64,000 nucleotides of DNA. It comes from Blepharisma stoltei. Its lineage: Eukaryota > Ciliophora > Heterotrichea > Heterotrichida > Blepharismidae. The stretch is taken from assembly GCA_914767885.1 (NCBI GenBank), contig CAJZBQ010000060.1, forward strand, positions 1 to 64,000, written 5' to 3'. The position numbers were made by a program, and so were the translations under genes. The notes under the pieces were generated by a model. It saw only the letters and a program-made list of their open reading frames with translations, had not been told where the DNA came from and did not search any database. Positions 56,045 to 64,000 of the stretch are shown in pieces (the first letter of the stretch is position 1; every line of letters begins with the position of its first letter).

Positions 56045-56697
56045 TAATTCTTTATTAGAAGTAAATGGTTTTTTTTTATTGGAATTTTATTTATATTTTT
56101 TTATAAATATACATAATGCTTAAAAATATAGGAATAAAGGTATTTCAAATATAGAGAAGGGGTTTTTGTAATAAAAATATATTTAATTGGTCATTACTTG
56201 AATTTTTATTATCTTCGCTTTTTCGAATTTTAAATTAAAAGTAATTTAATATTAAAATTATGGCATACAAATTTAAGCATTTGAATAAATTAAAAATCGG
56301 AAAGAGAGTAGTCTAATTTTTTATAATAAATTCCTGCTATATGCATTAAAATGGTGCAGTAAATCAATCACCCTCTTAACTTCTTAGCAGACATCCCACA
56401 GAGGAAGATAGGCTGGCGTACGATGAAGTGTATCCAGAAAAAGATTTTCGATAAGCTAATCAGCCCAATCTCAATTGGTGGCAGTTTTTTTTTTTTTCAT
56501 GGGGAGATGGAGCTGTTTGTAAAGAAATTTTCTAGCAGATTATTATAAATATAAAGCTCTTATAATAAAAAATTATTAGTCAATAAATCCCCTTTATAAT
56601 ATCTTCTTCTATTTCTTAAATTATTTTCCATGCTTTTCTATCATTAAAATTTTCCATAATTTCTCATATTAATTGCATTTATCAGAACCAAAAAAAT
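56045..56697. other. Intergenic stretch with a possible SINE remnant
   Basis: 56349 onward reads TTAAAATGGTGCAG, like the SINE 5' end, followed by about 170 bp of higher GC to about 56520, but I find no target duplication or tail. The rest is AT-rich. Confidence 0.35.
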
Positions 56698-57309
56698 ATG
56701 GAAAGTGAATGGCCAATTAAAGGACAGCAAGTCATAGAAAGTGGTCTAGAAGAGTTCAAGGTCCTTCTAAGTAACTCAGGCTGGTCTACTGTAGAAGACA
56801 AACAAGGGGTTTTAACAACCTCTCAGACCTATGAACGAACTTTTTACACAAAATCAATCGCCGATGTCAATGCATTCCCAGACACAATTATCAATTTTTT
56901 CAGCGACCCTGCCAATATAAAGCTCTGGAATCCCAAAGTTTATAATCAGCAGGTCTTATTAGAGTCTGGCAACCTCAAGCTTATTAAATTCCAAATAAAA
57001 CATAAATGGCCTATAGAAGATCGGGAATTTTTATATGTCAGCAAAACTTTTACTATGCCAGAAGGGCCTGTTTATTTAATTGAAAAAAGTATTGATTTGC
57101 CGTCAATTCCAGTAGCTAAAAAGCATATACGAGGATTTTATCATTGTGGGTATTTATTTGAGCCAAAAGACGAAGAAATGACAAGGGTAACGTTGATTTC
57201 TGGAATAAATCCTATGGGAAGTGTCCCGTCTGCAATAAAGAATAAAATAGCTAAGAAATGGGTGGATCGGCTGAAAATTGCAAAAGAAAAATTTGATAAA
57301 AAGGAATAA
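56698..57309 (+). CDS. START-domain lipid-binding protein
   Basis: 203 residues, no insert. The whole protein is a START fold: ERTFYTKSIADVNAFPDTII, PANIKLWNPKVYNQQVL, IKFQIKHKWPIEDREFLYV, GFYHCGYLFEP, VTLISGINPMGSVPSAIKNK. Binds and moves lipids, probably PC or related; no transit or membrane segment, so cytosolic. Ends 29 bp upstream of the ODR4 start on the same strand. Confidence 0.88.
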   Translation: MESEWPIKGQQVIESGLEEFKVLLSNSGWSTVEDKQGVLTTSQTYERTFYTKSIADVNAFPDTIINFFSDPANIKLWNPKVYNQQVLLESGNLKLIKFQIKHKWPIEDREFLYVSKTFTMPEGPVYLIEKSIDLPSIPVAKKHIRGFYHCGYLFEPKDEEMTRVTLISGINPMGSVPSAIKNKIAKKWVDRLKIAKEKFDKKE

Positions 57310-57338
57310 TTTTAAAATGGCTTTATCTAAATTAAATA

Positions 57339-59065
57339 ATGATCACTGATAGTAAAGAGTTTTCAACTTTCCTTGAAAATTTAAAAGGCAAAAGTTCAGC
57401 AGAAATAGGCCTCTTTATAGGCTACACCAATTTAGAAAAATCATACATTTATATGCAAGCAAATGCTCCTACCATAGAAATCTCACACAAATAAAATGGC
57501 GACGACACTGACCCATCCTCTCCCGGAACTGAGGCGAGATTGGGGACCTTGCTGCGGCCTGAAGCCAATCCGCCCAGGGAAAGGTCTGGAATGGGTACTG
57601 GCGGCTAGGTTTCCCTCCCAGCCCAGCAACGACGATCCTAGGTCGTCACGATAGGACACGGGGCAAAAAAGGTTTTTCCTCTAGGAACTGCTAGTGCCAA
57701 TTTGGAGGCATGGCAGGAGCCGACAAGAGCTAAGGAGTTAATCCTTAGCTCTAAACCTAGTCTGGCGACGTGAAGCACGGTGACCCAGTCCGCCTACTTC
57801 CGGGATAGCATGACCAAGCCCCATGACCGGAAGGAGCTGAGTGGTAGCCTGTGACACTTAGGTGCACACTGGGAGCAGGGCAAGGAAAGCAAGCGAGGCG
57901 TCCAAAAGGCGGAAGAAAAGGATCTTCGGTCCTGGCCGGGAGCTACTTTATAAATTTAACTAAGACTAAGACCATAGAAATCTCATCCCATAAGAATATC
58001 TCCCCACTGTTGTCATGCCCACTGACAGTGCCAGAAACGACATATGCAGACTGAATATTAGAATATGCCAAGCAGCTTTCAAGGGTTCTGCCTGGAGGGC
58101 TTGAGATTTTGGGTATTTTCCTGGTATCTGAAGATGACATCAGCTTAGAGAGTTTCCTTGGATTTCCTGAAGGCTTGTTAAACCTATTGGTTGACCTTAA
58201 TTCTGAAGTCTTAGAAAAGGACAGCTTGATTGTTTTTCACTTCGCAATCCAAAGCCAAAAAACCACTGCAAAGATAATCGACTTGAAAAATAAAATTATC
58301 AGCTCACCTGAACTAAAGCTAGCAACAGTCCCAAAGCTTGAAGAAGTCAGATGCTTTATAAAAACGTCCTTAGAAGCAGCTGAAGAAGAAAATTCTCATA
58401 TCATTATCCAGCAAATTATAAGAGAATGAGGCAACCAATTGAAAAATAATGTTTTTTCAATAGATGGCCAAACTAAAGCAGATATTGCTATAGGAAGTTT
58501 AAAAACAGTAAAAAATATATAGGAAAAAAATTACCATGTAGCTGAAATCTACTCATCGGCCCCAGGATTTTGTACAAATTCTAATGCTCCTAGAATTAGG
58601 GTCCAGGGTTATATAGAAAGCAGGGTACTAGTTCATCCTAAAAGCACGATAAAAGAAGCTAGAGAAGTTGTCATTAAGGATTTATTATTTTCATTGAAAA
58701 ATAGGTTTGAAATAATTTCTGAAGAAATACCATTACAAGAAAATCCATTTTTAAATACTCCAGTGAAGTTTGTAAGCCAGCTGCCTAGAAGAGCATTTTT
58801 TAATTTAAATAACGGCTGCATTCTGAGTAGCTATGGCACAACTTCACAAGATAAAGATTTTATTCAAGCTTATGCGACTGCAATTTCATCAGCAAAATTA
58901 AGCTATACAGAATCAAGGGAATTTCACTTAAAAGTTGACTCGCCGCTGGAGATAGAGAAGGCGGAAGAAAAAAAAGACCAAATAGAAAATATGAGATTTA
59001 TGATCATTTTAGCCGTTATTTTTGCAGTGCTGTTGGTATCGTTCTTAATAAAAGCATATAGATAA
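57339..59065 (+). CDS. ODR4: ODR4-like ER membrane protein
   Basis: 403 residues after removing a SINE (500 bp) and a 15-nt intron (exact). N-terminal EIGLFIGYTNLEKSYIYMQ, then TYADWILEYAKQLSRVLPGG and ILGIFLVSED match the ODR-4/C1orf27 family, which helps traffic GPCRs and partners a UFM1-linked protease at the ER. One C-terminal membrane helix (MRFMIILAVIFAVLLVSFLI) ends the protein. The Trp in TYADW is a TGA. Confidence 0.85.
57471..57985 (+). mobile_element. SINE-like element in ODR4
   Basis: Target duplication ACCATAGAAATCTCA at 57471-57485 and 57971-57985. Body starts AAAATGGCGACGAC, GC-rich, ends TTATAAATTTAAC then CTAAGA x2. Removal of 500 bp restores QANAPTIEIS. Confidence 0.88.
58508..58522 (+). 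other. 15-nt intron in ODR4
   Basis: GTAAAAAATATATAG; removal deletes an in-frame TAG and joins SLKT to EKNYHVAEIYSS. Confidence 0.85.
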
Positions 59066-59368
59066 TGTAATTTACACAAATTAATTGCTAGCTCCTTGAA
59101 AATGAAATTAATTTTAAAATTTATATATATTATGTAATTATTATTTAAAACATTAATAAAAAATATGTGGCCTATTTGGTAAGAGATTTGCTAAAATTTA
59201 TTTCACTCCACCCTGTAAATTGGAGCAAAATATTCATTCATTTTTAGGATACTTTAAACAACCTTTAAATTGGAACATTTTTTTTTAATAAGAAAAAATT
59301 TTTATACTACTAATTTTTATAAAATTAGTTTCGACCTAAATTAATTGAAAAAATGCAATTAGAATTAC

Positions 59369-59749
59369 TTACTCCCCCCCTCGAAGTTCGACCAAGATTT
59401 TTTTGGTCGAACTTCGAGGGGGGTTAAGAAAAATTTTTTTAAAAAAAATTATATATAGAATTTTTTTTTATATAATTTAGTAGTTAAAAAAAAAATTTAT
59501 CATATTCTTCTGTATGGTTGAGAGAGTGTAAGGGTTAGAAAAAATAGTGCAAGATGGTTTTGTAACGCTTTTTTAGAACTTGAATGCAAAAATCGCAAGC
59601 TCACCCCCACATAGTTTAAAATTTTTGAAAAATTGCTTATTTTCCTAGTAAATTTATATAGGTCTTGGTCGAAACTTTGAGGGGGGTTAATTTTCCAAAA
59701 AAATAGGAATTTTCCCTATATCTTGGTCGAACTTCGAGGGGGGGAGTTA
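59369..59749. mobile_element. Nested MITE, TCGAAGTTCGACC family
   Basis: TTACTCCCC then hairpin of CCTCGAAGTTCGACCAAGA at left; two direct copies near 59665 (slightly changed: CGAAACTTTGAGG) and 59722 at right; GGGGAGTTA end. Third motif version with the same plan. Confidence 0.85.
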
Positions 59750-59815
59750 TTGATAAAAATAAATAATATTCACAATTTATTTTTTTTTAAATTTTATTAT
59801 TAATTTCATATTTAT

Positions 59816-59937
59816 GATGGATTTCACACGTCTGGACATTTTCACAAGTGTGAAACCCAAATCCCACACGTGGAATTTCTACACTTGAGTGGCTCCACAT
59901 GTTGGATTAGGTTTTCACACGTAGGAAAGTGAAGCTA
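59816..59937. repeat. Inverted repeat with CACACGT motifs
   Basis: GATTTCACACGTCTGG, TTTTCACAAGTGTGAAA, CCCACACGTGGAA and TTTTCACACGTAGGA form several overlapping hairpins. Related in motif to the palindromes at 31926 and 60840. Confidence 0.6.
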
Positions 59938-60114
59938 AGCATTATAAATATTTAAATATATATTTTTTAAAAAATTTAAACCTCCCTTTAAATTGGAATA
60001 GTATTTTTTGGTCCAATTTAAAGGGGGAGTCAGTATATATTTTAAATACTGAACAAATTATCTGACTTTGCAATGGTTTCTCAGATAAGATGGGTAATAT
60101 TTTATTAATTAGAT

Positions 60115-61411
60115 ATGTGTTCCACCGAAGATTACCCAAATCCTACAAATGAATCAGAAACCAGTTTCTCAGAAGTTATCGAGGATTTTACTAGTTTTAC
60201 CCACGAGGATAATAAACGAAATCCGTCTTCTTTATCATACCTGATCCCTTCTAGTTGTGGGAATTCCTTACCCATCAAAAGTGGGTGACTTCGTAAGCGC
60301 ACCAGTGGTTTGATCCACAGATGGGTAAAACGATTTTTCGCTCTAAGAAATAAAGTTTTAACTTATTGCTATGCTGAATCTGACAAAAAATTTGCAGGAA
60401 TAATCAATTTTGACCTAGTCACTTCTGAAATCCAAGTGAATTCAAATATCATAACGCTCACAGCTATTGGATGCAAGAAATTATTAATTCTTAAAGCAGA
60501 CAGTGAAAAATCTGCAAATTCTTGGGCGAATGCAATATCTCTCCACATCCAAAGCTCACAAGGCCAAAAAGTGAATTTACCAGTATCAAGTAAAAACTTT
60601 TGAAAATTCGGAAGAATCTCAGAAAAGCAGTTTCTATCGGTCGCCTCAACAGGAGATATTTTGCTATTCAAAGCAAATAATTTTGTTTCTAAAATGCAAA
60701 GGGTCATTACGCATAGCGAATATGACCATGTTGCGATTATTTTGAAATATACGTCAGGAAGAATTGGGATTTTAGAAGCGACTTCTGAAGACGGGGTCTC
60801 TGTAGTTATGTGGGATGATTTTAAATATTATCGTTATTTGCAGATTTTTGAACTTTACCACCTAAGTGTGGAATTTTTTCCTCATGCGAAAAGGTGATTT
60901 CACGTGTGGAGCCCTTTTGATTCACACCTCTTTTCACACGCGGAAAAAATTCCACACGTAGGTGGTAAAGTTCAAAAATCTGCAAATAACGATATAATAA
61001 GTTACCATAAATAATAGAAAATTTTTAAAAAAAATAATTATATATAGGAAGCCTGTATACCAATTTCACAAACTTTATAATAGACTCGTATATAGGCAGC
61101 TGCATACAGAGAGAAGCAATGAGATGCTTATGGAGGTTGAAAGTTTCATTAAAGCTGTCAAAGGGAAGAAGTACAATATTTCACCAAGAAAATTGATAAG
61201 GAACAAAGAAGATAACAGTAAGCAGCAAGGATTTTTCTGCTCAGAGCTGGTTGCTGCTGCTTATAAATCTATTGGGTTGCTGCCAGAAAAGCCGCCAGCA
61301 AGCAAATATTGGCCAGGAGATTTTTCAGAAAAGAAAAAAATACAGCTGCTAAAAGGAGCGAGATGTGGAGAAGAGCTTATCATTGATTTTGACCTAGACT
61401 CAAGAGATTAA
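60115..61411 (+). CDS. PH domain fused to a permuted papain-like (YiiX/NlpC-type) domain
   Basis: 359 residues after removing a 217-bp IES (exact). Residues ~55-165: PH domain (SGWLRKR, HRWVKRFFALRNKVLTYCY, KSANSWANAISLHI). Residues ~175-345: papain-like fold with order His then Cys (GDILLFKANN, SEYDHVAIIL with the His, GFFCSELVAAAYKSIG with the Cys), as in bacterial YiiX-type and eukaryotic LRAT/PPPDE-like lipid hydrolases. A phosphoinositide-targeted acyl or peptide hydrolase is plausible; substrate unknown. TGA codes Trp in SGWLRK and NFWKFG. Confidence 0.8.
60826..61044 (+). other. IES (217 bp) with hairpin arms and CACACGTG-type core
   Basis: TA at 60826-60827 and 61043-61044; excision joins WDDFKY to RKPVYQFHKLYN. 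Arms TTATTTGCAGATTTTTGAAC and its complement (60832-60880 and 60941-60993) form a long hairpin around TTCACGTGTGG/CACACC. Confidence 0.82.
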
Positions 61412-61629
61412 TATACATTTTAGCTTAAATGAAAGGTAATATAGCAAGCATTTTTATCAAAATAAGAATTTGTATCGCAATATTTTATAGTATTAAGTCT
61501 TAATATTATATATATACTACTAATTTTATATCAGTATTTTATAATTTTTTCATTTTTCCACATTTATTGAAATTTATTGCCTATTATCAATTATCAATAA
61601 AAATTATTTAGCTTTGTTTTAAGACACTA
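61412..61629. other. AT-rich spacer between convergent genes
   Basis: Short convergent gap; nothing recognised. Confidence 0.5.
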
Positions 61630-62640
61630 TTAAGTAAGTTTAGAATCAAGCCATCTGATCCTTTTCCCTAGCTGCCACTCTCCCTTTCTTGGAGGAGAAT
61701 CATTCGAAGACGCCCATCCAATTCCATGCTGTTTTCCATTTAGCCAGCTTCCTGAGTACATTTTTCCATCTGGCCACACAAAAGTTCCTTGTCCTTCTTT
61801 CTTATCAAAATTGTAATCCCCTTCATAGACTCTTCCGTCAGGCCATTCGAATCTTCCAAAACCATGCATTTTGTTATCGACCCATTCTCCAGTGTATACT
61901 CTTCCGTCAGCCCACTTATAAGTCCCTTTACCATGGATGTTGTTATTTAAATATTCCCCTGTATAAGAGCTTCCATCAGCCCATTTGAAGACTCCGTTAC
62001 CATTTTTGGCCTCATCTTTGAAATCCCCAATATACTCAGCTCCATCAGGCCACGTTTCTTTTCCCTCCCCATTTTGCTTATTATTTTTCCACTGCCCACT
62101 ATAAACTGCACCTTCGCTATTTATAAGTGTTCCATACCCTTCAACGATCCCATTCACATAATCCCCATAATAAAAATCACCATTTGAGTATATTGCTCTT
62201 CCTTTCCCATGTAAAGCACCGTTTAATCAGGTGCCTTCTAGCAAACTTCCATCTTCTAAAACACGCATTCCAAATCCATTTGGAATATTTTTTTATTTTA
62301 ATTAATTTTTTCAAAATTTTTAAAAAATAATTGTTTATGATAATTTGATCCAAGAATATTTATTTTTGGCTTCTCCTCTATAGATTCTGCCATCAGATTC
62401 CTTTACTTCTTTTCACGTCGTTGAAGGCGGCGGCAAAAGTGGCGGCTGCGAGTTTCATATAGAAAGAACACTTTGAGATATTGGTAGCCCTGCAATGTTA
62501 TCATAATAAGATTTGGACTGATACAGCTCATCTGGCATGGTCGCTTCTAATTTTTCGATTTTTCTATTGCCAAGCTTCTCCACTACAATTCCGGCGTCGC
62601 GTTCTTTTTCGTCAGTGCATTTACAATCAAGATTCCCCAT
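61630..62640 (-). CDS. MORN-repeat protein 2
   Basis: 311 residues after removing a 75-bp IES (exact). N-terminus MGNLDCKCTDEKERD suggests N-myristoylation and palmitoylation, then a Pro-rich linker, then about ten MORN repeats (e.g. GEGKETWPDGAEYIGDFKDE). The end KRIRWLDSKLT parallels the first MORN gene's RVRWLDE, so the two are paralogues 5 kb apart on the same strand. Membrane-cytoskeleton linker by family. Confidence 0.88.
62286..62362 (-). other. IES (75 bp) in MORN gene
   Basis: TA at 62286-62287 and 62361-62362; joins YRGEAKN to IPNGFGMRVLEDG and removes in-frame TAAs. Confidence 0.8.
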
Positions 62641-62744
62641 AAAGATGAATTGAAATTATTTAATTTATTTAAAACTTGACAGTATACTGTAAAGATCATT
62701 ATTTAAAGCAAAAAATAGCTTTTTAGAGCTGTATAATGAATTTT

Positions 62745-63772
62745 TTAAACAAATACAAAATTTACCTTAGTTTTCTTCATGATATTTCCTATGTCGAATT
62801 CTTCAGTGTCTTCTTCATATCTATCTGTTGGCTTATAGGATTCTTCGAGCATTTGCAAATATCTATAGGGATTTTTATTAAATTTTTGTCTAATAAAATA
62901 GATTGGAATTTTTAATGGAAAATTCAAGGAAAAGGTCTATAGCTTTTATAGCTTCTAAGTCTTCATCTTCTTCGTTTTTTGTGGAGTTTCTTTCTCTTTT
63001 ATCGATTCCGGAAAACCCATCTTCCCATTCCTCACTTCCTATTGGTGTGACTGGACCGCCTTTAGGAAATAGCAAATGGTTGTTTTTCTTGGAAATTGTG
63101 AGGGATTCTCGCAATGGAGATATGCTGCGGGCTTTGCGTTGGAATGGAAGGCCATTGTCTTTTCTGGATCCTTGGACCTTTGGTGAGAGCCTTTGATTTT
63201 TTAGTGGGTTTTTGTCTTTGATTGAGGTTAGTGAGGGTATTTTTGAGAGCTCTAGCTCCCTCCAATTTAAATTGGAACAAATTTTTCTCTATAATAAATT
63301 TTTTAAAATCTTAAATAAAAATATATTTTGAGGCAGAATAATTTATATTTTAATTTATTTTTATATAGAAATAATTTAAAAAAATAATCGATTCAGTGTG
63401 AATACTGTTTAAATAGCATTCTATTGCACTTTTTCCATTAAATTAGGTCAAAACTAATTTTATCAAAATAGTATTTTCATCTTTAAACTTATTTTTTAAA
63501 ATTCTTAAATTGAGCATAAGATTTGAATTTTAATTTAGTTTTGCTCCAACTTAAAAGGTGAGTAAGGAAAAACTGGAGTTCGATTTTGTGCTATTAGCAT
63601 TTTCTATGGTATTTTCTTGTGTCAGCAAAGCTTGATAAGAGCTGTTGGTTGAGACCGCATCGTCATCAAGTGGATTTATTAAAAACGAAAAAGGTAGGTT
63701 TTGCTGCTTAGTTGATGGCTTATGTAGCTCTTCAGCTCTTGATTTTGTGATTGGTTTATATTTTTCTCTCAT
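62745..63772 (-). CDS. Uncharacterised charged protein with MITE and short IES
   Basis: 226 residues after removing 310 bp and 37 bp (exact). Starts MREKYKPITKSRAEELHKPS; Ser/Asn/Lys-rich, with an acidic segment (STKNEEDEDLEAIKAI) and an acidic end (DRYEEDTEEFDIGNIMKK). No domain recognised; composition suggests a disordered regulatory or scaffold protein. Confidence 0.6.
62876..62914 (-). other. Very short IES (37 bp)
   Basis: TA at 62876-62877 and 62913-62914 within TAAAAAT repeats; joins LEFSIK to NPYRYLQMLEE. Confidence 0.75.
63253..63564 (-). mobile_element. MITE/IES (310 bp), TTTAAATTGG family, degenerate
   Basis: CTAGCTCCCTCCAATTTAAA at left, TTGCTCCAACTTAAAAGGTGAGTAA at right; TA-TA excision joins NSSFSL to ELSKIPSLTSI in frame. 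Confidence 0.82.
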
Positions 63773-64000
63773 AGTTTTTAAATTATAATATCACGTAACA
63801 GAATAGACCTTTTTTATTATTTGATTTTAAGAATTCTAAACGATCTTTGGTTTTATTTAATTATTTTATTAGATTTCGATGAAACACATTATGAAAAATT
63901 AAAAGATGTGCAATATAAACTAAAATTATAAATAAATGAAACGTTTTAATAAAATTTGAACTGTTATATTTTAGTAATGGCTTAACAAGGCATATTATAA
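63773..64000. other. AT-rich window end
   Basis: No feature recognised before the window edge. Confidence 0.5.

Larger units (their letters stand above)
59203..60032. mobile_element. Outer MITE, TTTAAATTGG family, TCA-bounded, with nested inserts
   Basis: TCACTCCACCCTGTAAATTGG and a second direct copy (CCTTTAAATTGGAAC, about 59262) at the left; hairpin CCCTTTAAATTGGAAT/GGTCCAATTTAAAGGGGGAG at the right, then TCA. Contains the nested MITE 59369-59749 and a CACACGTG hairpin near 59816-59937. Intergenic. Confidence 0.75.

Noticed and set aside
2918-64000. Interpretation as a macronuclear genome full of pseudogenes
   Set aside because: Conserved genes become exact, full-length frames when inserts are removed at direct repeats; random decay would not leave such clean joins in about 20 genes.

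Overview
The window reads as one chromosome end of the germline (micronuclear) genome of a heterotrich ciliate, most likely Blepharisma. Four things support this. (1) It opens with about 2.9 kb of the repeat CCCTAACA. (2) TGA is read as tryptophan inside many conserved proteins (copine, LITAF, MORN, ODR4, EZH-type SET, FYVE); only TAA and TAG stop. (3) Several genes carry 15-nt introns of the form GTAA...TAG. (4) Dozens of conserved genes are interrupted by AT-rich, MITE-like or SINE-like inserts that begin and end at short direct repeats, often TA. Removing the inserts restores one reading frame, with the total length an exact multiple of three in about 20 genes. These inserts behave as internal eliminated sequences (IESs). 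The species call and the word IES are inferences; the repeats, inserts and reading frames were read directly by hand.

Layout. 1-2917 telomere. 2918-4960 subtelomere: decayed kelch gene, piggyBac transposase fragment, TPR gene. 5.5-8.4 kb U-box/ubiquitin-like gene and CDK5RAP1/MiaB. 8.6 kb 5S rRNA. 9.0-11.4 kb E(z)-type histone methyltransferase with two IESs and a SINE. 11.6-13.4 kb copine. 13.6-14.3 kb nested MITE. 14.6-15.4 kb LITAF protein with a SINE. 16.1-17.9 kb TFIIIC-large-subunit-like protein. 18.6-20.8 kb divergent pair: thioredoxin-fold membrane protein and Rpt2. 21-24.3 kb FYVE and IQ proteins. 26-30 kb unknown, 2PGK/LPA1-like kinase, protein kinase. 30.8-32.5 kb TBC Rab-GAP. 33-39.7 kb small uncharacterised genes and mS41. 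40.4-42 kb WD40. 42.3-45.3 kb unknown gene, divergent tubulin, GTSF1-like CHHC zinc finger. 45.5-47 kb block of mobile elements. 47.2-48.8 kb DNase II. 49.2-51.5 kb kelch. 51.7-53.6 kb GAR1, membrane protein, NDUFA12-type. 53.8-54.7 kb methyltransferase pseudogene. 55.3-63.8 kb two MORN genes, START, ODR4, PH plus papain-like fusion, unknown gene.

Mobile DNA. Two systems dominate. First, C-rich-ended MITEs contain four copies of one ~20-bp motif: two as a hairpin at one end, two in direct orientation at the other. The motif sequence differs between subfamilies, but all four copies within an element agree. Second, GC-rich SINE-like elements start near AAAATGG, carry 9-19 bp target duplications and end in a short tandem tail whose unit often equals the first bases of the target duplication. 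Six of the nine interrupt protein-coding exons. The window also encodes homologues of known DNA-elimination or small-RNA factors (E(z) methyltransferase, GTSF1-like protein, piggyBac remnant), themselves interrupted by or lying next to such inserts.

Limits: no alignment or database search was run. IES boundaries are placed by reading frame and direct repeats and can be off by a few bases. Several gene starts are unresolved and marked.
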